In this document: one piece after another, positions 7,535-15,738 of the stretch
How positions within the stretch are numbered: position 1 is the stretch's first letter
Layout: each line of letters begins with the position of its first letter
DNA from: Rhodobacteraceae bacterium UBA2776
Lineage (GTDB): Bacteria > Pseudomonadota > Alphaproteobacteria > Rhodobacterales > Rhodobacteraceae
Direction of reading: 5' to 3'
Length of the DNA: 42,125 nt
Assembly: GCA_002352425.1 (NCBI GenBank)
Contig: DEIK01000096.1
Coordinates: 1 to 42,125, forward strand
Translations under genes and position numbers: made by a program
The notes under the pieces: generated by a model
Database searches by the model: none
Told to the model about the DNA's origin: nothing
The model's input: the letters and a program-made list of their open reading frames with translations, nothing else

Positions 7535-8281
7535 GCGCGCGCGCAGGCGGCGAAACCGCTGCCACTTAACCGGGTTCAGGCGGCTGTAGGCCCACAGGCA
7601 TCCCGCATCAAAGGCAAAGTAAAACACCGAAATCGCCGATGGCGGGTTGGCGCTGGGAACAAAGCTGACCTTGTCAAACCAGACTTCGGGCCAGCGCCAT
7701 GCCTGGAAATAAGTGCCGAGCAGTTCCAAATAGGCAATGACGAAAAACATCACCAAAAAGAACAGGCGTGAATTGGGACGGCGTTTGAACAACAGCAAGA
7801 TCACCAAGGCACAGGCGAAGCCAAACACGTCGCTTTGCAGGACCAGCCAGCCCGTAGCGTAGACAATCATCAAAGGGTACAGGATTTTGACGATTTGATC
7901 TTTGTGCGCCAAAACCAGCGGCTCTTTGGTGAAATAGTAAACCCCCATATAGATGATCGTATGCCCCAACGGCACATAGATCGGCAGGGTGCCTAACCGG
8001 TAGGTGTACATGCCCAAGATCAGCGAAAACACCACCTCGCCACCAAAGGCGATCACCAGCCCGTAAAGGATGATTTTTTTATTTTTCCGACTGGCTGATT
8101 GGTAGATCCAACTAAAAAAAGCAAGGGTGATCATATTGGTAACCCATTGACCATATGTGATTTTCTGCGCCATTTCAGTGCCATCGAGATACAGCCCGAT
8201 GATCAGCCAGAATACGATCCCCAGATAAATTCCCAGGTGTTGCAATCCGGCCTGTCGCGTAAAGGCGGGTGTTGGTTGCAC
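7520..8281 (-). CDS. Multi-pass inner-membrane protein, unknown function
   Basis: The 253-residue protein has about seven hydrophobic segments, for example 'LGIYLGIVFWLIIGLYL', 'MITLAFFSWIY', 'ILYGLVIAFGGEVVFSLILG', 'LVILLLF' and 'LFFLVMFFVIAYLELLG', and ends with a basic tail. Start is GTG at 8281, only 3 bases after the stop of the preceding PLP-enzyme gene, with AGGG in that gene's end acting as ribosome-binding site; coupling is likely. No ATG is available before residue 36, inside the membrane region, which supports the GTG. I do not recognise a family. Its 3' end overlaps xerD by 15 bases on the opposite strand. Confidence 0.8.
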   Translation of the reverse strand: MQPTPAFTRQAGLQHLGIYLGIVFWLIIGLYLDGTEMAQKITYGQWVTNMITLAFFSWIYQSASRKNKKIILYGLVIAFGGEVVFSLILGMYTYRLGTLPIYVPLGHTIIYMGVYYFTKEPLVLAHKDQIVKILYPLMIVYATGWLVLQSDVFGFACALVILLLFKRRPNSRLFFLVMFFVIAYLELLGTYFQAWRWPEVWFDKVSFVPSANPPSAISVFYFAFDAGCLWAYSRLNPVKWQRFRRLRARSAIR

Positions 8282-8284
8282 GGG

Positions 8285-9442
8285 CTACCCTGCCCGCTCG
8301 ATGGCTTGTTCAAGGTCGGCAATCAAGTCGCGTACATCCTCGATGCCCACCGACAGGCGCAGCAGGTTTGGCGCGACCAAAGACTGCGGCCCTTCGACAG
8401 TTTTACGATGCTCAATCAGGCTTTCGACCCCACCCAAAGAGGTCGCAGGGAAAAACACTTGAGTGTAGCGGGCAACGTCACGCGCCGCCGCCTCGCCGCC
8501 CTTCATCAGCACCGACAACATGCCACCAAATCCATGTTTCATCTGGCGCGCCGCGATGTCATGACCGGGGTGCGTGGCCAGACCGGGGTACAACACAGCT
8601 TCGACATCCGCGTGGTTCTCAAAATGGCTGGCGATGGCCAAGGCGCTCTGCGAGGCCCGTTCAAAGCGCAAGTAAAGCGTGCGCATGCCGCGGATCAACA
8701 ACCAGGCATCAAAGGCCTTCATCAAACTGCCTTGCAGGGTGCGCATCAAGATCACTTCGTCCAGCAACGGCCCCTCGGCAGCAAAGGAAATGACCCCGCC
8801 GGTTATGTCGGAGTGGCCGTTCAGATATTTGGTGGCGGACTGAAACGCAATGTCCGCGCCCAAGGCCAGCGTGTCCATAGTAACGGGCGGCGAAACGGTG
8901 CAATCAACCGCCAGCAAGGCGCCGTGGGTGTGGGCAATTTCGGCCGTGGCGGCGACGTCGATCACATCCCAACTGGGATTGGTCGGGCTTTCGATCCAGA
9001 CCAATTTAGTGTTGGCGCGCATCGCGTTTTGCAATCCATCCGGATCGCTGGCATCAAACAATGTCACCTGCAAGCCGCGCTTGGCTTCAAGGCGGCGCAC
9101 CCATTCCAGCCCGCCGTGATACATGATTTGTGGCAGCACCACATGATCACCGCTGTCCAGCGTTTCAAACAGCGCCACAAAACCCGACATGCCAGAGCCA
9201 AAAAGCAAGGATGCCGCGCTGCCATCCAGGCTGGCAATCACCGCCTCGGCCTGGCGCGTGGTCGGGTTGTCGTTTCGCCCGTAAACATAGCCATCGCGCA
9301 GCTCATAATCCTCATCACGTGCAAAGGTCGAAGCCAATTCGATGCCCGGCACCACGGCGCCGGTGCGCGAATCCATCGCGTGCAGGGCCTGTGCCGCGCG
9401 GGTGGCAGGGGCGAGGTTCAACTGGCTGGGGGATTTTGACAT
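8285..9442 (-). CDS. Trans-sulfuration PLP enzyme (cystathionine gamma-synthase/lyase-like)
   Basis: This 385-residue fold-type I PLP enzyme belongs to the Cys/Met metabolism family. Key residues visible are Lys205 in 'SATKYLNGHSD' (Schiff base), Asp180 (PLP ring nitrogen), Tyr54 and Arg56 in 'YGRNDNPT' (phosphate, from the neighbouring subunit), and Tyr108. The family covers cystathionine gamma-synthase, beta-/gamma-lyases, methionine gamma-lyase and O-acylhomoserine sulfhydrylases, and sequence reading alone does not separate them. AAGGAAA precedes the ATG. It is followed at 3 bases by the membrane-protein gene, hinting at a shared but unknown purpose, and is divergent from the HlyC-type gene. 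Confidence 0.9.
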   Translation of the reverse strand: MSKSPSQLNLAPATRAAQALHAMDSRTGAVVPGIELASTFARDEDYELRDGYVYGRNDNPTTRQAEAVIASLDGSAASLLFGSGMSGFVALFETLDSGDHVVLPQIMYHGGLEWVRRLEAKRGLQVTLFDASDPDGLQNAMRANTKLVWIESPTNPSWDVIDVAATAEIAHTHGALLAVDCTVSPPVTMDTLALGADIAFQSATKYLNGHSDITGGVISFAAEGPLLDEVILMRTLQGSLMKAFDAWLLIRGMRTLYLRFERASQSALAIASHFENHADVEAVLYPGLATHPGHDIAARQMKHGFGGMLSVLMKGGEAAARDVARYTQVFFPATSLGGVESLIEHRKTVEGPQSLVAPNLLRLSVGIEDVRDLIADLEQAIERAG

Positions 9443-9544
9443 GGGATTTCCTTAGCTGATGACGGATTGTGTCATAAGACCCCCACTTGATCCATCCCCG
9501 CACAAGCCTCATAAAGGCACAAATTCCAAATATTTGAGAGAAAA

Positions 9545-10852
9545 ATGCCTGACGCGACCCCGTTCTTTGATGCTGCCTTCTGGATTACCTCTGGGTTCAT
9601 CGCCCTGCTGCTGTTGTTATCAGCGTTCTTTTCCGGCTCGGAAACGGCGCTGACGGCGGCGTCGCGCGGCAAATTGCGCGCCCAAGCGGACAAAGGCAAC
9701 AGCGGTGCACGGCGCGCACTTGAGGTCACCGAAGACCCCGAGCGGCTGATTGGCGCGGTATTGTTGGGCAACAATCTTGTGAACATCCTTGCGGCCTCGC
9801 TTGCGACAGCGCTGTTTACGCGGCTGTTTGGCGACAGCGGCGTTGCGCTGGCCACTTTGGTGATGACGTTGCTGGTGCTTGTGTTTGCCGAAGTTTTGCC
9901 GAAAACCTATGCCATTACGGACCCGGAATCTGCAGCGGCAAAGGTCTCGCCTGTTATCAAACTGGTCGTGACCGTGTTTTCCCCCATCGTCGGGGCCATT
10001 CGTTGGTTCGTGCGTCAGGTTTTGCGTCTGTTTGGCGTGGTGATTGATGCGGACAGCCAGATGCTGGCGGTACGCGAGGAAATTGCCGGCGCCATTTCGC
10101 TGGGCCATTCCGAAGGCGTGGTGCAAAAAGAAGACCGCGACCGGATTTTGGGGGCGCTCGATTTGGGCGATCGCACGATCGAAGAAATCATGTTGCACAG
10201 ATCAAACATCGAGATGATTGATGTCGGCAATGAACCCCAAGCGGTTCTGGCGCAATGCCTGGATTCGGCCCACACCCGCCTGCCCCTGTTTCGCGATGAT
10301 CCGGAAAACATTGTTGGTGTGATTCACGCCAAAGACCTGTTGCGCGCCATGCATAAACTGATGCTTGGTAAGGATGTGAGTTTTGGCGACATAGAGGATT
10401 TTGACGTGATGGACGTGGCCAAAAAGCCGTATTTTGTGCCCGAAACCACCACGTTGGATGATCAAATGCGCCAGTTCCTGCGGCGTCACACACATTTTGC
10501 GCTGGTGGTGGACGAATATGGATCATTGCAGGGGCTGATCACGCTTGAGGACATTTTAGAAGAAATCGTCGGTGAAATTACCGATGAATTTGACCGTCAT
10601 GATGAGCCCACAATCGGGGCCTCTGATGACGGCCAATTTGTCGTTGAAGGGGCGATGACCATTCGTGATCTAAACCGCGCCACCGACTGGGCGTTGCCGG
10701 ATGAAGAGGCCCATACGGTGGCCGGTTTGGTCATGCACGAGGCCCAGATGATCCCGACAACGGGTCAGGTTTTTTCATTCCACGGCTTTCGCTTTGAGGT
10801 GTTGGAGCGTCAGGATAACCGGATCATGAAATTGAAAATCAGACCGCTTTAG
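9545..10852 (+). CDS. HlyC/CorC (CNNM/TlyC-type) membrane protein with CBS pair
   Basis: The 435-residue protein has the DUF21/CNNM membrane domain (residues ~1-185, with 'FFSGSETALTAASRGKL' near 28-44 and 'NNLVNILAASLATALF'). Two CBS motifs follow at about 205-330 ('TRLPLFRDDPENIVGVIHAKDLL' region and 'FALVVDEYGSLQGLITLEDIL' region, given as landmarks), then a C-terminal CorC_HlyC domain (about 350-435). The family is linked to Mg2+/Co2+ efflux or resistance; the hemolysin label is historical. In Rhodobacteraceae such a gene is commonly near aroB/aroK/xerD, which fits. It ends 54 bases before a 38-bp perfect palindrome. Confidence 0.93.
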   Translation: MPDATPFFDAAFWITSGFIALLLLLSAFFSGSETALTAASRGKLRAQADKGNSGARRALEVTEDPERLIGAVLLGNNLVNILAASLATALFTRLFGDSGVALATLVMTLLVLVFAEVLPKTYAITDPESAAAKVSPVIKLVVTVFSPIVGAIRWFVRQVLRLFGVVIDADSQMLAVREEIAGAISLGHSEGVVQKEDRDRILGALDLGDRTIEEIMLHRSNIEMIDVGNEPQAVLAQCLDSAHTRLPLFRDDPENIVGVIHAKDLLRAMHKLMLGKDVSFGDIEDFDVMDVAKKPYFVPETTTLDDQMRQFLRRHTHFALVVDEYGSLQGLITLEDILEEIVGEITDEFDRHDEPTIGASDDGQFVVEGAMTIRDLNRATDWALPDEEAHTVAGLVMHEAQMIPTTGQVFSFHGFRFEVLERQDNRIMKLKIRPL

Positions 10853-10906
10853 CAACCTTTCAATCCGCTTCACAAATCATTGTTTTTGGAGGGATTTTTG
10901 TTTCCA

Positions 10907-10944
10907 TTAATAGAACCACTATTCCGGAATAGTGGTTCTATTAA
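10907..10944. repeat. 38-bp perfect palindrome between convergent genes
   Basis: The arm TTAATAGAACCACTATTCC is followed directly by its exact reverse complement, centred between 10925 and 10926. Each arm is itself a short inverted repeat (AATAG-N5-CTATT), so AATAG half-sites occur at 10909, 10928 and, inverted, at 10919 and 10938. As RNA it would make a long hairpin for both converging genes, but no T tract follows on either strand. It could equally be a two-dimer operator. Confidence 0.8.
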
Positions 10945-11020
10945 CAATTATAAATAACCTATTATTTACAAAGTATTACAGCTGGTAAATCATCTTGATT
11001 TTCCGCCAGACAGTCAGGTG

Positions 11021-11779
11021 TCAACGATATGAAATCGCGGCCCTTGCCTGTTCTTCCAACCACGCCGCCATTTTGCGATATGGCACTGGACCATGGCTAA
11101 TACGGGCCACACCGAGATCGGCCAAAGCCGCTGCGTCGGGTGCATGCGGAAGTGCCAATATATTGACTGGCAACGGGCAATCTGCACAGAGCTGTTTGAT
11201 CAACCCCTCATCCGTCAAGCCCGGTGCGAAAAATCCATTCGCACCCACATCTGCATAGGCGCTTGCGCGCTCCAATGCCGCGCCCATATGGCCGGCGTGA
11301 TCTTCAGGTTTGGCCTTTAGGAATAAATCGGTGCGGGCGTTCAAAAAGATGTTTGATCCAGCCCGATCCGCCCCCTCACGCGCGCCAGCGACCCGTGCGA
11401 TTTGAGTTTCAATCTCATAGAGCCCTTGGCCACCTACGATTTGATCTTCGAAATTGAACCCGACGGCACCAGCCTTGACCACCTGCTCAACCGTGTCAGC
11501 CACACCGCTTGGGGCCGCGCTATAGCCGCCCTCAATATCGGACGAGACCGGCAAATCAACCGACGCCACGATGCGCGACAGGTTGTCCAGCATAGTCGCC
11601 AACGGGATGATTTCTCCATCCGCAAACCCATGCGCGGCCGCCACCGGCCAGCTGCCCGTTGCGATGGCCTTGGCCCCTGCGGATTGCACAATGCTTGCTG
11701 TGCCCGGGTCCCAGACATTGAATAAAACAATGGGGTCGCCCGCAACGTGCAACGCTTGAAAAACATCGGATTTTGACAT
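11021..11779 (-). CDS. Isocitrate lyase/PEP mutase superfamily enzyme
   Basis: The 252-residue TIM-barrel protein has the acidic metal site typical of the superfamily: Asp81 and Glu83 in 'SSDIEGGYS' and Glu111/Asp112 in 'FNFEDQIVGG'. The 'KKCGH' cysteine loop of true isocitrate or methylisocitrate lyases is absent, so it is closer to the PEP phosphonomutase/oxaloacetate-decarboxylase-like group that cleaves or rearranges C-C or C-P bonds in 2-oxoacid-like substrates. GGAG stands 7 bases before the ATG. It is 19 bases downstream of the DUF853 ATPase gene, so it is probably co-transcribed. The substrate is unknown. Confidence 0.85.
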   Translation of the reverse strand: MSKSDVFQALHVAGDPIVLFNVWDPGTASIVQSAGAKAIATGSWPVAAAHGFADGEIIPLATMLDNLSRIVASVDLPVSSDIEGGYSAAPSGVADTVEQVVKAGAVGFNFEDQIVGGQGLYEIETQIARVAGAREGADRAGSNIFLNARTDLFLKAKPEDHAGHMGAALERASAYADVGANGFFAPGLTDEGLIKQLCADCPLPVNILALPHAPDAAALADLGVARISHGPVPYRKMAAWLEEQARAAISYR

Positions 11780-11798
11780 GGTGGTTCTCCAAAATAAG

Positions 11799-13349
11799 CT
11801 AGCGTCCTTTGAACAGGCCGCCCAGAATACCGCGCACGATACGCTTGCCGGTGGTGCCCTTGAGCTCTTTCAACACAACCCCGCCAATCGCTGAGCCCCA
11901 GCCTGAATCCTTGCGGGTTTTGCGCGAAGTGGAACGCTCGACGCGCGCACCGGTATAGCGCCGCCCGGCCTTATACTCGCGCAGCGCCAAATCGGCTTCT
12001 TCCTCGGCTTTCTCGGACTCTTCGGCAGCCTTGGCCGCGTCCTCGGCCCGTTTGCGCAGCATCTCAAAGGCGGATTCGCGATCCAGTTTGGTCTCGTATT
12101 TGCCCGCCAGCGGAGAACCCGCAATCACCGCACGACGCTGTGCCGCCGTGATTGGCCCCAATTGCGAGGACGGTGGTCGAATCAAGGTGCGCTCGACAAT
12201 GCCCGGCACGCCTTTCTTTTGCAGCATCGAAGTCACCGCCTCGCCGACGCCAACTTCCCGGATCGCTTGTTCGGTCGAAAACCGCGGGTTATCACGGTAG
12301 GTTTCGGCAGCATGGCGCAGCTGTTTGCGGTCCCGTGCGGTGAAGGCCCGCAAGGCGTGTTGCACGCGGTTGCCCAACTGGCCGAGAATGTCTTCGGGAA
12401 TGTCATCGGGGTTTTGCGTCACGAAAAACACCCCGACACCTTTGGAGCGGATCAGGCGGGCGACTTGCTCGACCTTGTCGACCATCGGCTTTGGGGCGCC
12501 ATCAAACAACAGATGCGCCTCGTCAAAGAACAGCACCAATTTTGGTTTATCAGGGTCGCCGACTTCGGGTAGCTCCTCAAACAATTCGCTGAGCAACCAG
12601 ATCAGGAACGTTGCATAAAGCTGTGGGGCGGCCATCAGGCTGTCGGAAGCCAAAATATTGATGCGTCCGCGCCCGTCCGGATCGGTCGTCATCATATCAG
12701 TTAGTTCCAATGCGGGTTCGCCAAACAAATTGGCCCCGCCCTGATTTTCCAACACCAGCAAACGGCGCTGGATGGTGCCCACCGAGGCCGCCGACACATT
12801 GCCATAGCGCAAAGACAGGTCTTTGCCATTTTGGCCGACCCAAACCAGCAGGGCTTGCAGGTCTGACAGATCTAGCAATGGCAGGCCTTGTTCGTCAGAA
12901 ATCCGAAAGGCGATGTTCAGCACGCCCTCTTGGGCCTCGGTCAACTCCAGCAAGCGCGAGATCAGCAGTGGGCCCATTTCGGCCACGGTGGTGCGGATCG
13001 GGTGGCCTGATTTGCCGAACAGGTCCCAAAAGGTGACCGGAAAGGAATCATACGCATAATCATCAAAACCGATTTTGCCGGCGCGGCTGGTAAAGGCTTC
13101 GTGCAGTTTGAACCCTTCTGTGCCGGCAACTGCCAATCCAGACAGATCCCCCTTCACATCTGACATGAACACCGGTACGCCTGCCGCGGATAATTCTTCC
13201 GCCAAAATCTGCAGTGTCACGGTTTTACCCGTTCCCGTGGCACCGGCGATCAAGCCGTGCCGGTTGGCATATTTCAACAGCATTTCTTGGGGCAAACCAT
13301 AGGCCTCGCCGCCACCGCCAATAAAAATTCGATCACTTAATTCACTCAC
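11799..13349 (-). CDS. HerA-like/DUF853 P-loop ATPase (YjgR type)
   Basis: The 516-residue ATPase has Walker A 'GATGTGKT' at residues 36-43 and Walker B 'LVLFFDEAH' at 271-279, with a sensor-like 'FFVTQNPDDIPEDILGQLGNR' region after it (landmark only). The core matches DUF853 proteins such as E. coli YjgR, which belong to the HerA/FtsK group of DNA-pumping-type ATPases, although their cellular job is unestablished. From about 425 to 460 there is an Ala/Glu/Lys-rich helical stretch, likely a coiled coil. The basic tail ends 'IVRGILGGLFKGR'. It starts a two-gene unit with the PEP-mutase-like enzyme. Confidence 0.9.
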   Translation of the reverse strand: MSELSDRIFIGGGGEAYGLPQEMLLKYANRHGLIAGATGTGKTVTLQILAEELSAAGVPVFMSDVKGDLSGLAVAGTEGFKLHEAFTSRAGKIGFDDYAYDSFPVTFWDLFGKSGHPIRTTVAEMGPLLISRLLELTEAQEGVLNIAFRISDEQGLPLLDLSDLQALLVWVGQNGKDLSLRYGNVSAASVGTIQRRLLVLENQGGANLFGEPALELTDMMTTDPDGRGRINILASDSLMAAPQLYATFLIWLLSELFEELPEVGDPDKPKLVLFFDEAHLLFDGAPKPMVDKVEQVARLIRSKGVGVFFVTQNPDDIPEDILGQLGNRVQHALRAFTARDRKQLRHAAETYRDNPRFSTEQAIREVGVGEAVTSMLQKKGVPGIVERTLIRPPSSQLGPITAAQRRAVIAGSPLAGKYETKLDRESAFEMLRKRAEDAAKAAEESEKAEEEADLALREYKAGRRYTGARVERSTSRKTRKDSGWGSAIGGVVLKELKGTTGKRIVRGILGGLFKGR

Positions 13350-13430
13350 GGCAACGACTCCTGCGTTTTTTTCATTATTTCTAGCGTTGAAAATACAATA
13401 TTAACAGTTTTGTGCCAGTCTTACATTACG

Positions 13431-13513
13431 TTCAGGCGTCTCGTCCTCTTTCGTCTGGACATACTTCCTCCCTGTTAGACTGGCCGCACTCATCAGAGTG
13501 CGGTCTTTTTTTT
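13431..13513 (+). ncRNA. Candidate small RNA with anti-Shine-Dalgarno-like loop (5' end uncertain)
   Basis: An intrinsic terminator ends at 13513 although no protein gene lies upstream on this strand, which implies a short transcript. Before it, GTCT (13453-13456) and AGAC (13477-13480) can close a stem that exposes the C/U-rich run CTTCCTCCC (13464-13472), complementary to Shine-Dalgarno sequences. This layout, a C/U-rich loop and then a terminator hairpin, resembles the alphaproteobacterial CcsR/'cuckoo' small-RNA class. That resemblance is from memory. No confident promoter was found, so the 5' boundary is a placeholder. Confidence 0.45.
13484..13513 (+). terminator. Strong intrinsic terminator
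   Basis: CCGCACTC (13484-13491), loop ATCA, GAGTGCGG (13496-13503), then TC and eight T (13506-13513). The stem is perfect at 8 bp. Its orientation is + strand only, with no coding gene before it. Confidence 0.9.
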
Positions 13514-13539
13514 CAACAAAATTGGCGGAATTATAAAAG

Positions 13540-13566
13540 TTGACCCCCAAAGTAAAAGATTATAAT
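13540..13566 (+). promoter_or_regulatory. Candidate sigma-70-type promoter
   Basis: TTGACC (13540-13545) and TATAAT (13561-13566) are near-consensus but separated by only 15 bases; shifting the -10 to TAATTT gives 17. It lies just after one terminator and before another, so it would drive the second candidate small RNA or a leader of the ialB gene. Confidence 0.45.
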
Positions 13567-13572
13567 TTAGCT

Positions 13573-13642
13573 CAATAATAAGTCGGCAAGTCCGACAGGG
13601 AGAGTTTCTAAGGGAGAAGGGTCTGTTTTCAGGCCCTTTTTT
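13573..13642 (+). ncRNA. Candidate second small RNA (or ialB leader/attenuator)
   Basis: The ~70-base segment runs from the candidate -10 box to a second intrinsic terminator. It contains a hairpin GTCGG-CAAGT-CCGAC (13582-13596) and then purine-rich runs (ACAGGGAG at 13595-13602 and AAGGGAGAA at 13610-13618). ACAGGGAG is exactly complementary to CTCCCTGT (13468-13475) in the first candidate RNA. It may be an independent RNA, a sponge of the first, or an attenuated leader of the gene at 13804. Boundaries are approximate. Confidence 0.4.
13619..13642 (+). terminator. Second intrinsic terminator
   Basis: GGGTCTG (13619-13625), loop TTTT, CAGGCCC (13630-13636) with one G-U pair, followed by six T, C, and four T. 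Orientation is + strand, 160 bases before the ialB start. Confidence 0.85.
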
Positions 13643-13803
13643 CTTTTCGCAAATGGCACCGGATGTTGCCTTGCTTGGCGGGTTTTTGCCCAGTATTGCG
13701 CAAAGGGCACAAAATTACGAGTACAGGCGCAAATGCGGCCTGACACGCCCGTACAGTCATGATATTATTGCCGACGAAACACTGATCATTATGGAATGAA
13801 CAA

Positions 13804-14517
13804 ATGTCAAATTTTCTGAAACTAATTACGCTTACCTCCTTTGTTGCCATCGGCAGCACCGCCATTGCGCAAGATAGCGAAACCCCAAAACCAGATGCCG
13901 ATGCTGTGGCCGAAGCCGCCGAAGCGGTTGTTGAAACAGCAACGGAAACAGCTGGCGAAGGAACCACAGCCACAGAAGAAACCCCTGCTGCTGAGGGCGA
14001 GGCCGCCACAGGTGAGACCCCTGAAGGGTTAAGCATGGGCGAAGAAGTGGTTGACGAAAACGCACCAGGCACGCTGTTTGTTGCCGACAAATTTGACGCT
14101 TGGGAATTGCGCTGCACCCGTGTTGAACCCGGCCAAAAAGAGCCCTGCTATTTGTTCCAGTTGATGAAAGACGAGAATGACAATGCGATCGCCGAGATGA
14201 ACTTTGTGATTCTGGCCAATGGCGGTCAGGCTGTTGCGGGTGGCACGGTTGTTGCGCCACTTGAAACGCTGCTGACCAAGCAAGTGACGCTGGCCGTCGA
14301 TGCGGGTGCCAAAAAGCGCTACCCCTTCCGGTTCTGCAGCGTCGTCGGCTGTTACTCGCAGATCGGTTTTTCTAACGCTGATGTCGCGTCCTTCAAACGT
14401 GGCAACGAAGTTTTACTGTCGATTGTTCCAGCCTATGCGCCGGACGAGACAATCACTGTAAAGCTGTCTTTGGCGGGCTTCACCAAGGCCTATGAAGGCC
14501 TGAAAGCCATGCAATAA
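13804..14517 (+). CDS. Invasion-associated locus B (IalB) family exported protein
   Basis: The 237-residue protein has a signal peptide (about 1-22, ending 'STAIAQ'). A low-complexity acidic Ala/Glu/Thr linker (about 23-85) follows, then the IalB domain from ~90. The domain shows 'FDAWELRCTR' and four cysteines in pairs: Cys102 and Cys113 ('REPCYLFQ'-type position), and the 'FCSVVGCYSQIGF' pair near 179-184. These are likely periplasmic disulfides. IalB was named in Bartonella, but the family is widespread in free-living alphaproteobacteria and no pathogenic role should be inferred. A bidirectional terminator follows. The leader upstream holds the candidate small RNAs. Confidence 0.9.
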   Translation: MSNFLKLITLTSFVAIGSTAIAQDSETPKPDADAVAEAAEAVVETATETAGEGTTATEETPAAEGEAATGETPEGLSMGEEVVDENAPGTLFVADKFDAWELRCTRVEPGQKEPCYLFQLMKDENDNAIAEMNFVILANGGQAVAGGTVVAPLETLLTKQVTLAVDAGAKKRYPFRFCSVVGCYSQIGFSNADVASFKRGNEVLLSIVPAYAPDETITVKLSLAGFTKAYEGLKAMQ

Positions 14518-14541
14518 CTCAAATTTGAGTTGAACAAGATA

Positions 14542-14569
14542 AAACGCCGCTCGTATTCGGGCGGCGTTT
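14542..14569. terminator. Bidirectional terminator between ialB and lpxD
   Basis: AAACGCCGC (14542-14550) and GCGGCGTTT (14561-14569) form a perfect 9-bp stem with a 10-base loop. Short T tails are present on both strands, serving the converging ialB and lpxD genes. Confidence 0.85.
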
Positions 14570-14586
14570 GTATGCATAGGGTGGTG

Positions 14587-15669
14587 TTAGTCTTTGGCGC
14601 TCAGGGCGGCTTTGAGGTCGGCCAGTTGTTTGGCCATCCGTGGCAAGCGGCGCAAGGCTTTTTGCATCTCGACGTGGCTCTCCATTTTAACGGCGGGTGC
14701 CCCCAATAAAATACGGCCCGCTGGGGCGTTGGTGAAAATCTTGGTTGCCCCACCGGCCACCACATCATCACCGACAAAAATATTGTCCGACACACCGCAT
14801 TGCCCCGCCATCACCACGCGGTTGCCGATGCGCGATGATCCAGCGATGCCGACCTGTCCACATAGCAGGCAGTCCTCGCCGACCTCGACGTTGTGGCCAA
14901 TGTGGACTTGGTTGTCCAGCTTGCTGCCGCGTTTGATCACCGTTGCACGGATGGTGCCGCGATCAATGGTGACATTGGCCCCCAGTTCGACATCATCGCC
15001 GATGTCGACGGTGCCAAGCGAATGGATGCGGGTCCAACTTTGATCCACGGCTTCGACATCTTTGCCAAGGCTTTCGCGGGCCTGCTCGACTGTGGATTTT
15101 TCAGGTGTAACGAACGAGAACCCGTCCGAACCAACCACGCCGCCGGGTTGGGCGATAAAGCGGTTGCCGATGCGCACCCCTGCACCGATCCGCACCCCGG
15201 CCAGCACCAACGCATCGTCACCGATAATGGTATCTTTGGCGATGCTCACGTGGTTGTCAATTCGTGCATTTGCACCGATCACCACATCGCGCCCGATCAC
15301 CACATAGGGGCCAATGGCGGCGCCCGCGCCGATCACGGCCGTTTCGTGAATGATGGCTGTGGCGTGGTGACCCGATTCGATCTCGGGGCCTTGGTCCAGC
15401 AGGCTGGTCAGCCCCGACATTGCATAGCGTGGGCGCGGCACGAAAATCGCAGCTTGTAGCCCCAATTCCTGCCAATCGGCCCCCTGCCACAGGATGGCAG
15501 CGCGGGCTTCTCCTGCGGCCAGACCATCGGCGTATTGCGCGCTCATGGCCAAGGCCAAATCGTCCGGTCCGGCTGTCGCAGGTTCTGCGGCACCAGTGAT
15601 CAAGACGTCAACAGCGCCAACGGCTTTCGCCCCCAGCGCTGTTGCTATTTCCAAAACTGTATGGCCCAT
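14587..15669 (-). CDS. lpxD: UDP-3-O-(3-hydroxyacyl)glucosamine N-acyltransferase
   Basis: LpxD adds the second hydroxyacyl chain (from acyl-ACP) to UDP-GlcN in lipid A synthesis. The 360-residue protein has the N-terminal uridine-binding domain (1-~95) and a left-handed beta helix of hexapeptide repeats ('AVIGAGAAIGPYVVIG', 'NIFVGDDVVAGGATKI' as landmarks). The catalytic His259 is in 'QVHIGHNVEVG'. The start at 15669 gives the family-type 'MGHTVLEIATALGA' and has GGGAG upstream; a GTG at 15723 would add 18 basic residues not seen in the family. Unusually for lpxD, no fabZ, lpxA, bamA or lpxB is next to it; it follows the L,D-transpeptidase gene by 69 bases. Confidence 0.95.
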   Translation of the reverse strand: MGHTVLEIATALGAKAVGAVDVLITGAAEPATAGPDDLALAMSAQYADGLAAGEARAAILWQGADWQELGLQAAIFVPRPRYAMSGLTSLLDQGPEIESGHHATAIIHETAVIGAGAAIGPYVVIGRDVVIGANARIDNHVSIAKDTIIGDDALVLAGVRIGAGVRIGNRFIAQPGGVVGSDGFSFVTPEKSTVEQARESLGKDVEAVDQSWTRIHSLGTVDIGDDVELGANVTIDRGTIRATVIKRGSKLDNQVHIGHNVEVGEDCLLCGQVGIAGSSRIGNRVVMAGQCGVSDNIFVGDDVVAGGATKIFTNAPAGRILLGAPAVKMESHVEMQKALRRLPRMAKQLADLKAALSAKD

Positions 15670-15738
15670 CACGGCTCCCAACTTTAAGCGTGGATTGCGC
15701 ACCCGACCGGGGCGCAAACTCACTTTGTTGGACCTGTT

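Noticed and set aside
8099..9439. 446-codon + strand frame
   Set aside because: It is antisense to the PLP-enzyme and membrane-protein genes, has no recognisable domain, and both minus-strand genes are convincing.
13804..14517. IalB gene as evidence of pathogenicity
   Set aside because: The family is common in free-living alphaproteobacteria, and the name reflects only its first description.
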